Shown in pieces: positions 17,608-26,821 of a stretch of 64,000 bases of DNA; the stretch's first letter is position 1; every line of letters starts with the position of its first letter. A program made the translations under genes and the position numbers. Source of the stretch: Niabella aurantiaca DSM 17617. GTDB lineage: Bacteria; Bacteroidota; Bacteroidia; Chitinophagales; Chitinophagaceae. The stretch lies in contig NZ_KB893625.1 in the NCBI RefSeq assembly GCF_000374125.1, positions 530,945 through 594,944 on the forward strand, read 5' to 3'. A model generated the notes under the pieces. It saw only the letters and a list, made by a program, of their open reading frames with translations, was not told the origin of the DNA and searched no databases.

Positions 17608-17834
17608 CGTGCAAAGTTGCCGCGGGGATGTAAAAGGCCAATGGTAGATATCGGAAAAATCATGGTAATTATGCGCAATCACAAATATGCGGTATTTGCA
17701 GGGCGGTTTTGCCCGGCGGTATTTCGTATTTTAGCGGCGGAATGGCAAAAGGATCCGGGCAGGCCGTGTACCTGCCGTGGTAAACAGGAAGAACAGCAGG
17801 ATCTCTTTCGGATGCGATCGCCACCGCTTCAATT

Positions 17835-18734
17835 ATGGTAAAGAAAAAAGACCGGGTCATTACAGAGTATCACCTGAACCAGCACCGGCCCGATCAGCCA
17901 CAGCTGGCCATACACGATCTTCGCAGTTATCTGACGGAACATCAAAAGGATACGACCAGGCCGCATATTCATAGTTTTTACCAGGTCATCTGGTTTAAGA
18001 AAGGCTCAGGGATACACTTTGTTGATTTTAAAGGACACCGCGTGCAGGGAAGCCTGCTTTTTTTTATCGCCCGGGACCAGGTACATTATTTTGATCAGCG
18101 AACGGATTATGAAGGCGTGCTGATCCATTTTAACGAGTTGTTCGTGGGAAGTAAAGACGGTGGGGTTGGTTTTCCGGCAGGGCTTGACCTGTTTGGCAAT
18201 CCGTATCAGGCGCCTTTTTGCCCCGTTGATAAAGGAACAGCAATGCTGCTGGAAGCATATCTTCAGCTGATAAAAACAGAGCTGAACAATGAAGGGACCT
18301 TTGCCCGCGAAGCGTTATTGAGCATATACCTGAAAGCGCTTCTGATACAGGCGCAGCGCAGTAAAAATGAATTTGAGAAAAGGGCCGGCAACACTTCCTT
18401 TATGCCCGATGAAAAAAGACGACTGCTGAATCATTTTGTAAACCTGGTGGATCAGCACTATACAAAGGGGCTTACGGTGTCGGGGTATGCAGGCCTGTTA
18501 CATATTTCTGCCCGCACCTTATCGGATCTTACCCGCCAGATCCTGAACAAAACACCGTCGCAGATGATACAGGAGCGGATCACTCTGGAGGCCCAGCGGT
18601 TACTGCTGCATTCGGGACTGAATATAAACCAGATCGGTTACCGGCTGGGCTTCGACGATCCTTCTTATTTTGTAAAGTATTTTAAAAAACATATCCGCCG
18701 GTCGCCATCAGCGTTCCGGAAGTCGCTTTCCTGA
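17835..18734 (+). CDS. AraC-family transcriptional regulator
   Basis: A 299-residue cytoplasmic regulator with an N-terminal cupin-like sensor (RPHIHSFYQVIWFKKGSGIHFVDF... GSLLFFIARDQVHYFD) and a C-terminal pair of helix-turn-helix units (about residues 195-299). The latter shows GLTVSGYAGLLHISARTLSDLTRQILNKTPSQMI and LNINQIGYRLGFDDPSYFVKYFKKHIRRSPSAFR, the AraC signature. It lies 260 bp upstream of the GH20-GH2-GH97 block in the same direction, making it the best candidate regulator for that block (inference from position). It is divergent from the amine oxidase, which could equally be its target. The sensed ligand is unknown. Confidence 0.92.
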   Translation: MVKKKDRVITEYHLNQHRPDQPQLAIHDLRSYLTEHQKDTTRPHIHSFYQVIWFKKGSGIHFVDFKGHRVQGSLLFFIARDQVHYFDQRTDYEGVLIHFNELFVGSKDGGVGFPAGLDLFGNPYQAPFCPVDKGTAMLLEAYLQLIKTELNNEGTFAREALLSIYLKALLIQAQRSKNEFEKRAGNTSFMPDEKRRLLNHFVNLVDQHYTKGLTVSGYAGLLHISARTLSDLTRQILNKTPSQMIQERITLEAQRLLLHSGLNINQIGYRLGFDDPSYFVKYFKKHIRRSPSAFRKSLS

Positions 18735-18994
18735 ATCTACCATTTTTTTCGGATTTAACCATTTTTCAGAAGGGGCAGACCCTTGATTTTTGCAGGAGAC
18801 CGCATCACATTTATAAATTCCCGAACTTTATTGCCGTTGTCAGCAGCGATATGGAGATCTGCCCGGCAGAGGAACGGTTGCAAATGATTGCAGATGCCAT
18901 TCAGACCGGCCGGAAAATGAAAGATCCATCTCTGTAATGGACCGGGACAGACGTGATGAAGATCTGCCGGCAAGGCACCAGGTAAAAAAATAAT

Positions 18995-21331
18995 ATGAGT
19001 ACAATAATGACCAGTAAGCGGTTCCCATGGATGTTCCTGTTCCTTTTTTTGGCGCCTCTTACTGCCCCGGCGCAGACCGGTCCGTCGATCATTCCGCAAC
19101 CCGCGCACCTGCAGCTGACGGGCGGAAGTTTCCGGCTGGATCAAACGGTTGCCCTGATTGCCGGCTCCAGGGAAAAAGCGGTGCAGGACATCGTTCGTTT
19201 TTTCAGAACGGGCGTACGCCAGGTAAGCGGGCTTTCTTTAGCACCGGCAAACGGTGCTTCAAAGACCATCCGTTTTGAGATCGTAAAACAGGGAAACCTT
19301 CCGGAGGAGGGGTACCGGTTATCAGTAAAGCCTGCTGCCATTTTGGTTCAGGCGGCCGGTGCAAGCGGGTTGTTCTATGGAATGCAATCGCTGTTACAGA
19401 CGCTGCCGGCCATCCGTACCAACCAGGAGATAGCGATCCCCTGTATGGAGATCGAGGACGCTCCCCGGTTTCGATGGCGGGGAATGATGCTTGATGTAAG
19501 CCGTCATTTTTTTTCACCGGAATTGGTCAAAGCATTCATCGACCTGTTGGCCACCTATAAAATGAACGTATTCCACTGGCATCTGGTAGACGGTGCAGGC
19601 TGGCGCATCGAAATAAAGAAGTATCCCAAACTCACACAGCAGGCTGCCTGGCGGATCAGTGATTATAACAAACCCTGGAACTGGGCCGGCATTCAATTTG
19701 ATGCGGACCGCAGCAAAGCCACCTATGGCGGTTATTATACGCAGGAACAGATCCGGGAAATTGTAGCGTATGCAGCCCAGCGGCATATAACCATTGTTCC
19801 GGAAATTGAAATGCCCGGACATTCGGAAGCAGCATTGGCCGCTTATCCGGAATACTCCTGCCTGCCGCACCGGGCCTCTTTTCAGGACCCGGGCAGTTTT
19901 TATGGAAAAGATGCTGCCGCGAATTATTGTGCGGGCAATGACAGCGCTTTTGTATTTCTGCAGAATATTCTCAAAGAAGTGATGGCGCTCTTTCCTTCCA
20001 GGTACATACACATAGGCGGGGATGAGGTAGACAAGACCAGTTGGAAGCATTGTGTGCGGTGTCAGCGCCGGAAGCAGGTGGAAGGACTGAAGAATGAGGA
20101 GGAGCTGCAAAGCTATTTTATACGCCGTATGGAAAAATTCCTGTCGGCCCATGGGCGCAAGCTCATCGGCTGGGACGAGATCCTTGAAGGCGGGCTGGCG
20201 CCGGAGGCTACCGTAATGAGCTGGCGCGGTGAATCCGGTGGTATCAAGGCGGCACAGATGAATCATGATGTGGTTATGAGCCCGACCGGCCCGCTTTACT
20301 TTGACTACTACCAGGGCGACTCCGAAACAGAGCCCCCGGCGTTTGGCGGGTTCAATACGCTAAAGAAAGTATATAGCTATGAACCGGTTCCGGAAGAACT
20401 ATATGCCGGGAAAGCGAAATATATTTTAGGCGCCCAGGCCAATCTGTGGACAGAGCAGATCCAGACCTTTGACCGTGTAGAATACATGATCCTTCCCCGG
20501 ATGCTGGCCCTCTCCGAAGTGGTGTGGAGCCCGAAAACCGCCCGCAACTGGAAGAACTTTAACCAGCGGCTGCAGGCGCACCTGGTTACATTTGATCAAA
20601 AGGGGATCCGCTACTCCAAAGGCAATTTTAGGGTAGATATTAAACCGGAGATCAGCAACGGGAAGCTGATGGTACGGCTGGAAACCGAAAATGAGAACGG
20701 CACGATCTTCTATACCACGGACGGATCCGATCCCGGTACCGGCAGCCAGCACTATGAACAACCCTTTGCGGTAACCCGGTCCATCGTACTGAAGGCCGGC
20801 CTGGCCATCAACAACAGCATGGTACATGTGCAGCCGGCACAGCAGGTATTTACCTTTAATAAGGCAACCGGCAGAAAGGTGCAATACGCAATGGCCTATA
20901 GTAAGTATTATCCCGCCAACGGACCGGCAACGCTGACGGATGGCCTGCGCGGCACAAAGGATGCCGGCCGGCAATGGCATGCATTTAACGGCAGCGACCT
21001 GGAAGCAACGATCGATTTTGGCCAGCCCATAGAGGCCGGTCAGGTAAGCCTGGGTTGTCTCCAAAGCTATGGTCAATGGATCTTTTTTCCGCAATGGGTA
21101 AAGTTTGAAGTGTCCGGCGATGGCAGGAACTATACAGAACTGACTACGGTATCCAATACAGTACCGGTGGCCGATCCGGCGGTACAAACAAAAGATTTTG
21201 CCGCCCGCTTTGACCGGCGTTTATTCCGGTACCTGCGCATTACGGCAAAGAACCTGGGACTGTGCCCGAAGGGACACCCGGGCGAAGGCCAGGCTGCCTG
21301 GCTGTTCTGCGATGAGATCGTGGTGGAATAG
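18995..21331 (+). CDS. Beta-N-acetylhexosaminidase GH20 with C-terminal chitobiase-C and discoidin-like domains
   Basis: Exported exo-hexosaminidase of 778 residues. A signal peptide (MSTIMTSKRFPWMFLFLFLAPLTAPAQ) is followed by the GH20b domain (residues about 30-150). The catalytic barrel opens with WRGMMLDVSRHFF and holds HWHLVDGAGWRIEIKK and the catalytic Asp343-Glu344 in HIGGDEVDKTSW, ending with LSEVVWSPK. After residue about 550 comes a chitobiase/hexosaminidase C-terminal beta-domain (IFYTTDGSDP). It is followed by an F5/8-type-C (discoidin) module at about 630-778 (NGPATLTDG, FNGSDLEATIDFG, FFPQWVKFEVSGDGRNY, RYLRI), probably for glycan binding. An ATG at 19010 is an alternative start. 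GH2 follows 42 bp downstream, so the two are likely cotranscribed. Confidence 0.93.
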   Translation: MSTIMTSKRFPWMFLFLFLAPLTAPAQTGPSIIPQPAHLQLTGGSFRLDQTVALIAGSREKAVQDIVRFFRTGVRQVSGLSLAPANGASKTIRFEIVKQGNLPEEGYRLSVKPAAILVQAAGASGLFYGMQSLLQTLPAIRTNQEIAIPCMEIEDAPRFRWRGMMLDVSRHFFSPELVKAFIDLLATYKMNVFHWHLVDGAGWRIEIKKYPKLTQQAAWRISDYNKPWNWAGIQFDADRSKATYGGYYTQEQIREIVAYAAQRHITIVPEIEMPGHSEAALAAYPEYSCLPHRASFQDPGSFYGKDAAANYCAGNDSAFVFLQNILKEVMALFPSRYIHIGGDEVDKTSWKHCVRCQRRKQVEGLKNEEELQSYFIRRMEKFLSAHGRKLIGWDEILEGGLAPEATVMSWRGESGGIKAAQMNHDVVMSPTGPLYFDYYQGDSETEPPAFGGFNTLKKVYSYEPVPEELYAGKAKYILGAQANLWTEQIQTFDRVEYMILPRMLALSEVVWSPKTARNWKNFNQRLQAHLVTFDQKGIRYSKGNFRVDIKPEISNGKLMVRLETENENGTIFYTTDGSDPGTGSQHYEQPFAVTRSIVLKAGLAINNSMVHVQPAQQVFTFNKATGRKVQYAMAYSKYYPANGPATLTDGLRGTKDAGRQWHAFNGSDLEATIDFGQPIEAGQVSLGCLQSYGQWIFFPQWVKFEVSGDGRNYTELTTVSNTVPVADPAVQTKDFAARFDRRLFRYLRITAKNLGLCPKGHPGEGQAAWLFCDEIVVE

Positions 21332-21373
21332 GAGATCTTAAAAAAGATTTTTATAAACATAAACAATTTGCAC

Positions 21374-23911
21374 ATGCGTTCTCTTTCCCTGGCCCGCTGG
21401 TTGGCTGCTGTTTTTTTTACTTTACTGCTGTATCAGGCGGGGCTTGCACAACCGGCCTTCACCCGTTTGGGAAATGCACATACGCAGCCCTTTGACGACG
21501 GGTGGCTGTTTAAACGGTATGGGTTGCAGCCGGACGGTACACGGCTGGAAGAGCCATCGCAGGCCGAAACACCGGGCTTCGACGACCGGCACTGGCAACC
21601 GGTTTCTTTGCCGCACGATTGGGCCATTACAGGGCCCTTCCGCATAGAGCTGGCAGGTGAAACGGGAAAGCTGCCCTGGAGGGGCATCGGGTGGTATCGC
21701 AAATATTTTAACGTTCCTGCTGCGGACGCCGGTAAAAAAATATTTATCGATTTTGATGGCGCAATGGCCTACGCGGAGATCTGGCTCAATGGTCATTATG
21801 TGGGCACCTGGCCCTATGGTTATACTTCTTTCCGAATGGACCTGTCGTCGTATCTTTTATTTGGAAAGAAAAATGTGCTGGCGGTGAAGCTGAATACCGA
21901 AAAATGGGATTCCCGCTGGTACCCGGGTGCCGGCATTTACCGGCATGTATGGCTGGTAAAAACAGATCCGGTGCATGTGGATCATTGGGGTACCTATATT
22001 ACCACACCGCAAGTAACGGCAGCATCCGCCAATGTAGAGGTGTCCGTAACCGTTGCCAACGAAGGAAAGAAGGCCGTAACAGCAATGGTGCGGACCGATA
22101 TTTTTGAAGCGGGCAGGGGCAACGCGCTTCAAAAAAAAGTAGCTGTCGTTCCCAATAAGACATTGGTCCTTCAACCGGGAAAGAAAGATCCTGTAGCCAT
22201 GTCGGTTACAATAAAGCATCCCCGGTTATGGAGTCTTAAAGCACCCCATCGCTACTTTGCCGTGACCTCCGTATGGGTGAACGGCAAGAAGACCGATACC
22301 TATTATTCAACATTCGGCATCAGGACCCTGGAGTTTACGGCAAGGAACGGGTTCCTGCTAAACGGGAAAAGGGTGCCCATCCAGGGTGTTTGTAATCACC
22401 ACGACCTGGGAGCATTGGGCGCCGCCATCAATACCAGCGCGCTGCGGCGGCAGCTGGCATTGCTGAAAGAAATGGGGGTGAATGCCATCCGTACCTCCCA
22501 CAACCCGCCGGCTCCGGAGCTGCTGGCCCTGGCCGATGAAATGGGGCTCCTGGTTTGGGATGAAGCTTTTGATGCATGGAAGCATGGCAAGAAAAAGAAC
22601 GACTATAACCGGCTGTATGACGAGTGGCATGAGCGAGATCTCGTGGCCCTGGTGCGCCGCGACCGGAACCATCCTTCCGTATTTATCTGGAGCATCGGCA
22701 ATGAAGTAATGGATCAACGGGATGTAGCGATGACCAAAGAGCTGGCGGACATCATGCGCAGGGAAGATCCCACCCGACCGGTTTCCAATGGCTATAACGA
22801 TCCCGATGGAGGCAGGTCTTCGGGGGCGGTTCAGGGACTGGGCCTGATGGGGGTGAATTATTTTTTTGGACAACAGGCCAAATGGGATGCAGATCCGCGT
22901 TATGCCGGCATGCCCACTATCGGCAGCGAAACCTCCAGCTGCGTCAGCTCCCGGGGAGAATATTTTTTTGGAACGAACCGCAGGAACTGGCAGATCAGTT
23001 CCTATGACCTGGACCATCCGGGCTGGGGCTGCACGCCGGATGAGCAGTTCCGGACCAATGCAAAATACCCGCATCTTTTAGGTGAGTTTGTGTGGACCGG
23101 CTTTGATTATCTGGGTGAGCCGACCCCTTATGGTTCCGACGAAACCAATTTGCTGAACTTCAGGAATGATCCTTCAAAACGTGCTGAGCTGGAAAAGGCA
23201 CTGGCTGAACTGCAGAAAAATAAACCGCCCTCCCGCAGCAGTTATTTCGGGATCATTGACCTGGCTGGGTTTCCAAAAGATCGTTTTTATCTTTATCAGT
23301 CGCATTGGCGGCCGGACCTGCCGATGGCGCATATACTCCCGCACTGGAACTGGAAGGAGCGTACGGACTCGGTAGTGCCGGTGCATGTATATACTTCCGG
23401 TGATGAGGCGGAGCTGTTCCTGAACGGCAGGAGCCTGGGACGTAAAAAGAAAATGCCTTCGAAAGACTTTCGCCTGGTTTGGGACCAGGTCATTTATACG
23501 CCCGGCGAATTGAAAGTGGTGGCCTATAAGAACGGCAAACACTGGGCAACCGATGTGATGAAAACGACCGGTGCGGCGGCAAAACTCGCTTTAGCCGCCA
23601 ACGTAAAAAAAATAGCCAATGATGGAAATGACCTGGCTTTTATTACGCTGCGGGTGGAAGATCAGGAAGGGCTGACGGTGCCCGGCACGCATCCGAAGAT
23701 CCGGTTTGTGGTGGAGGGCCCGGGAGAGATCGTGGCTACGGATAACGGGGATGCTACCAGCTTCGAATCCTTTCAAAGTCCCGAAAGGAACACTTATAAT
23801 GGAATGGCACTGGTTATTGTAAAAGCAAAAAAAGGCGTTAAAGGAACGGTAACGGTAAAGGCCCTTTCAGACGGGTTGGTACCGGCAAAAACGACCCTTG
23901 CAGTGGAATAG
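21374..23911 (+). CDS. Glycoside hydrolase family 2 (beta-galactosidase-like)
   Basis: Exported GH2 enzyme of 845 residues. ATG 21374 (MRSLSLARWLAAVFFTLLLYQAGLAQ signal) is taken in preference to an in-frame TTG two codons upstream. The sugar-binding jelly roll has FDDGWLFKRYG, VSLPHDWAI, WRGIGWYRKYF and the Ig-like domain ends in FGIRTLEF. The TIM barrel has GVCNHHDLGALG, AIRTSHNPPAPELL, the acid/base Glu444 in WSIGNEV and the likely nucleophile Glu519 in IGSETSS. Further C-terminal domains include DUF4982-type (VPVHVYTSGDEAELFLNGRSLG) and an invasin-like end (DGNDLAFITLRVED). The arrangement is that of Bacteroidota beta-galactosidases. It lies between GH20 and GH97 in one transcriptional direction. 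Confidence 0.93.
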   Translation: MRSLSLARWLAAVFFTLLLYQAGLAQPAFTRLGNAHTQPFDDGWLFKRYGLQPDGTRLEEPSQAETPGFDDRHWQPVSLPHDWAITGPFRIELAGETGKLPWRGIGWYRKYFNVPAADAGKKIFIDFDGAMAYAEIWLNGHYVGTWPYGYTSFRMDLSSYLLFGKKNVLAVKLNTEKWDSRWYPGAGIYRHVWLVKTDPVHVDHWGTYITTPQVTAASANVEVSVTVANEGKKAVTAMVRTDIFEAGRGNALQKKVAVVPNKTLVLQPGKKDPVAMSVTIKHPRLWSLKAPHRYFAVTSVWVNGKKTDTYYSTFGIRTLEFTARNGFLLNGKRVPIQGVCNHHDLGALGAAINTSALRRQLALLKEMGVNAIRTSHNPPAPELLALADEMGLLVWDEAFDAWKHGKKKNDYNRLYDEWHERDLVALVRRDRNHPSVFIWSIGNEVMDQRDVAMTKELADIMRREDPTRPVSNGYNDPDGGRSSGAVQGLGLMGVNYFFGQQAKWDADPRYAGMPTIGSETSSCVSSRGEYFFGTNRRNWQISSYDLDHPGWGCTPDEQFRTNAKYPHLLGEFVWTGFDYLGEPTPYGSDETNLLNFRNDPSKRAELEKALAELQKNKPPSRSSYFGIIDLAGFPKDRFYLYQSHWRPDLPMAHILPHWNWKERTDSVVPVHVYTSGDEAELFLNGRSLGRKKKMPSKDFRLVWDQVIYTPGELKVVAYKNGKHWATDVMKTTGAAAKLALAANVKKIANDGNDLAFITLRVEDQEGLTVPGTHPKIRFVVEGPGEIVATDNGDATSFESFQSPERNTYNGMALVIVKAKKGVKGTVTVKALSDGLVPAKTTLAVE

Positions 23912-23964
23912 CAACCGGTTGTACTGCGGCAGGGGCTTTTCTATCTGTAAAAACAAGAAACGGC

Positions 23965-25869
23965 ATGCACATGAAGTCCTTATTTATATCTTACCGGCGA
24001 ATATTATTTTTGATGCTGGCCGGGCTTTCCGCGCCGGGTATATGGGCACAAAAAGGCCCGCTTGCATCACCCGACGGGAAAGTTGTTTTTGGATTGCAGC
24101 TCAATGACAATGGCAGCCCGGCGTACCGGTTAACCTATGAAAAGAAGGCGGTGCTCTTGTCCTCATCATTAGGCGTTGATGGCTGGGCAGATGGATTGGA
24201 TCTCAAAGACACCCGGTCCGTCCGGAACAATACGGATTGGAAACCGGTATATGGAGAGCGCAGCGTGATCCGGGATCATTACAATGCGAGGATCTACACC
24301 TTCGGGAAGAAGGAAGTGCCCAGTCAGCAGCTGCAGATCGAAGTGCGCGCCTATAATGAAGGTCTTGCTTTCAGGTATCTGTTTAAGGATTCGTTTCCGG
24401 ATAAGCGCCTGCGCATTGAAAAGGATCTGACCACCTTTCAGTTGCCCGAAGGCACACTTGCCTGGTTCGCGGGCAGAGCCCAGGCTGCCTACCAACTGCT
24501 GCCGTTGAACAAGTGGCCGGGAGAAGCAGAACGCCCGCTTACATTGCAGCTCCGTAACGGACTGTATGCAGCGCTGGCCGGGGCAGGGGTGGTGGATTAC
24601 TGCCGTACAAAATTTGTACTGGATGCCCGCAAGCCCAATACCATTGCCTGCGCCATGTTTGATGCGGTAGAACGCTCTATTCCGTTTTCCACACCCTGGC
24701 GGATGATCCTGCTGGCTGAAAAACCCGGGGCACTGTTGGAGAACAACGACCTGTTCCTGAACCTGAACCCGCCCAATGAAATAGCAAATACCTCCTGGAT
24801 ACGGCCGGGAAAAGTAATGCGCGAAATAACGCTGTCTACATCCGGGGCAAAGAAGCTGGTAGATTTTGCTGTAAAGCGGCATTTGCAATACATTCATTTT
24901 GATGCGGGCTGGTATGGCCATGAGTATGATTCCGCTGCCGATGCTTCCAGGGTCAATGTGGACCCCCTGCGCAACCCTGTAAATGAGCTGAACATGGAGG
25001 ACGTGATCCGCTACGCCCGGCAACGGGGCATTGGCGTTTTTTTATATGTGAACCAGATCGCGTTGGCAAAGCAATTGGACCAGCTGCTGCCCCTGTATCA
25101 CCAATGGGGGATCGCGGGGATCAAATTCGGTTTTGTAAACGTAGGCTCATATCGCTGGACGCGCTGGCTGCATGAGGCTGTAAAAAAATGCGCCCGGTAT
25201 CAGCTGATGGTCGATATTCACGACGAATACCGCCCCACGGGTTTTAGCAGAACCTACCCGAACCTGCTGACGCAGGAGGGCGTAAGGGGCAATGAAGAAA
25301 TGCCCGATGCTACCAATAACACCATCCTGCCCTTTACCCGGTTCTTATGCGGACCGGCAGACTATACCATTTGCTATTACCACCGCCCGGAATTAAAACC
25401 CAGCCTGGCGAAGACGCAGAATGCGCGTGTGCTAAAGACGACTTCCGCGCACCAGATCGCCTTGTCGGTGGTTTATTACAGCCCGTTGCAATTCATGTAC
25501 TGGTACGACCGGCCGGAAGATTCGCGGGACGAACCTGAGCTTGAATTTTTTGACCGGGTCCCTACTGTTTGGGATGATACAAGAGTGCTGGATGGCGCCA
25601 TTGGTCAATATGTGACGGTTGCCCGCAGAAGTAAAAAAGACTGGTTTGTGGGAAGCATTACCAACAACGATGCCCGGAAACTCCGGATCTCCTGTTCCTT
25701 CCTTCCTCCCGGAAAGAAATACCGGGCGAAGATCTACTACGACGATCCGGCATCGCCGGTGCGCACGAGGGTTTCTATAAAACAGGTAGTGGTAGATGCG
25801 GCATCCGTGATCGATACGCCGCTGCCGGCTTCCGGCGGACAGGCGATCTGGCTGCAGCCGGTAAAATGA
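23965..25869 (+). CDS. Glycoside hydrolase family 97, inverting-type
   Basis: Exported alpha-glycosidase of 634 residues (signal MKSLFISYRRILFLMLAGLSAPGIWAQ; start ATG 23965 or 23971). The N-terminal beta-super-sandwich (LASPDGKVVFGLQLNDNGSPAYRLTYE) precedes the TIM barrel (HFDAGWYGHEYD, GVFLYVNQIAL, LMVDIHDEYRPTG, TYPNLLTQEGVRGNEE) and a C-terminal beta domain (KDWFVGSITNNDAR). Retaining GH97 alpha-galactosidases carry an Asp nucleophile in a KVDF-like motif. Here the corresponding stretch reads KFGF with Gly389, as in the inverting SusB-like branch that uses Glu bases (family knowledge plus my alignment by eye). Activity on an alpha-glucoside or other alpha-linked sugar is thus likelier than retaining alpha-galactosidase activity. 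A decayed GH78 gene follows. Confidence 0.9.
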   Translation: MHMKSLFISYRRILFLMLAGLSAPGIWAQKGPLASPDGKVVFGLQLNDNGSPAYRLTYEKKAVLLSSSLGVDGWADGLDLKDTRSVRNNTDWKPVYGERSVIRDHYNARIYTFGKKEVPSQQLQIEVRAYNEGLAFRYLFKDSFPDKRLRIEKDLTTFQLPEGTLAWFAGRAQAAYQLLPLNKWPGEAERPLTLQLRNGLYAALAGAGVVDYCRTKFVLDARKPNTIACAMFDAVERSIPFSTPWRMILLAEKPGALLENNDLFLNLNPPNEIANTSWIRPGKVMREITLSTSGAKKLVDFAVKRHLQYIHFDAGWYGHEYDSAADASRVNVDPLRNPVNELNMEDVIRYARQRGIGVFLYVNQIALAKQLDQLLPLYHQWGIAGIKFGFVNVGSYRWTRWLHEAVKKCARYQLMVDIHDEYRPTGFSRTYPNLLTQEGVRGNEEMPDATNNTILPFTRFLCGPADYTICYYHRPELKPSLAKTQNARVLKTTSAHQIALSVVYYSPLQFMYWYDRPEDSRDEPELEFFDRVPTVWDDTRVLDGAIGQYVTVARRSKKDWFVGSITNNDARKLRISCSFLPPGKKYRAKIYYDDPASPVRTRVSIKQVVVDAASVIDTPLPASGGQAIWLQPVK

Positions 25870-25939
25870 TCTTCCGGCAGGCCTGACAACAAAGACGGAT
25901 GACCAGTGAGGGATGTCAGAAATCGCAACAGGATCCTTT

Positions 25940-26610
25940 TTAAATTTGTAGTGGCAATATCAATCGAGCTGTATACCGCCCTGTATCAGTCGCTGCTGAA
26001 CGCGGTAAGAAGGCAATGCTGGGAGGAGCCCAAACAATTGTTTGCAGATGATATCACCCATAGCAGTTTCAGCCGGCCTGCCAATATGATGGCCATCCTG
26101 TAGGATGCCCTGCCTGCGGAAAAGCAGGCAACGCTTTTTAATAAAATTATTACCGATACCAGCCTGGTGCGGGCCACCCTGTATTACCGCTTTTATTTGT
26201 TCCGGGCGTTAAAGAAAACAGGCCAAGGCAGTGATTATTTAAAAATGCTGCAACCCTGGAAGACATGTTGGCGCGGAGATTGACTACTTTTGCTGAAAAG
26301 CCGGGGCCGGCACGGTCCGATTGCCATGCCTGGAGCGCCAGTCCGAATTATGATCTGTTGGCACTTGTTTGCGGAATAGAGCCGGCCAGCCCGGGGTTCC
26401 GGTCGGTGCGTATTGCTCCTGTTTGGGCAACCTGGAATAAGTAAAAGCAAAAATGCCGCGTCCGGCCGGTGAAATATCAGTAGACCTGGCCCGGTCAGCA
26501 AAGGGAATAAAAGGTGAAGTAATGCTGCCCCAGGATTGAGCGGGGTGTTTGCATATAAAGGGAAAATGCAAAAACTGAACCCAGAAAAAAACAGTATTAA
26601 ATATGAATAA
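25940..26610 (+). pseudogene. Remnant of a GH78-type alpha-L-rhamnosidase (C-terminal quarter, multiply disrupted)
   Basis: Joining three frames reconstructs the end of a bacterial alpha-L-rhamnosidase. The (alpha/alpha)6 barrel part includes AVRRQCW, KQLFADDITHSSFSRPANMMAIL, TLYYRFYLFRALK, and the hallmark RSDCHAWSASPNYDLLALVCGI followed by PGFRSVRIAP. The C-terminal beta domain has MPRPAGEISVDLARSAKGIKGEV and GLSGVFAYKGK, ending at a TAA at 26608-26610. Damage seen: in-frame TAG at 26101-26103, one base lost near 26262, another near 26421, TAA at 26438-26440, and a further one-base loss near 26535. Everything upstream (catalytic core, signal) is absent. Product: none. The stretch 26611-26821 holds no gene; a small hairpin gggc-ttttc-gccc is near 26670. 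Confidence 0.85.
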
Positions 26611-26821
26611 GCAATATATTGAAGCGGGGAAATAATATTTATCCGCTTCGTGAGATACAAACGGGCTTTTCGCCCCTGGCCTGTGCGGACACAGAGAAAG
26701 GGATCTTATCGACGGTTAGCGGAGCTTCGCAGGTGTTTTGTATAACGGATCATTGGGAAGTTTAGCGTCATGTAACGACCTTCATTTCTTAACGGTTCAA
26801 TAAAAGCTTAATTAAAATTGT

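Noticed and set aside
19514-20266. 250-codon minus-strand frame opposite GH20
   Set aside because: Shadow frame; the plus strand encodes the GH20 catalytic site here.
21368-21373. TTG start for the GH2 gene
   Set aside because: ATG at 21374 is two codons downstream and starts directly before the signal peptide.
22358-23074. 238-codon minus-strand frame opposite GH2
   Set aside because: Shadow frame over the GH2 catalytic barrel; composition is typical of antisense to GC-rich coding DNA.
25906-26103. 65-codon plus-strand frame as an independent small gene
   Set aside because: It is one intact piece of the decayed rhamnosidase; the homology continues past its stop in the same and then shifted frames.
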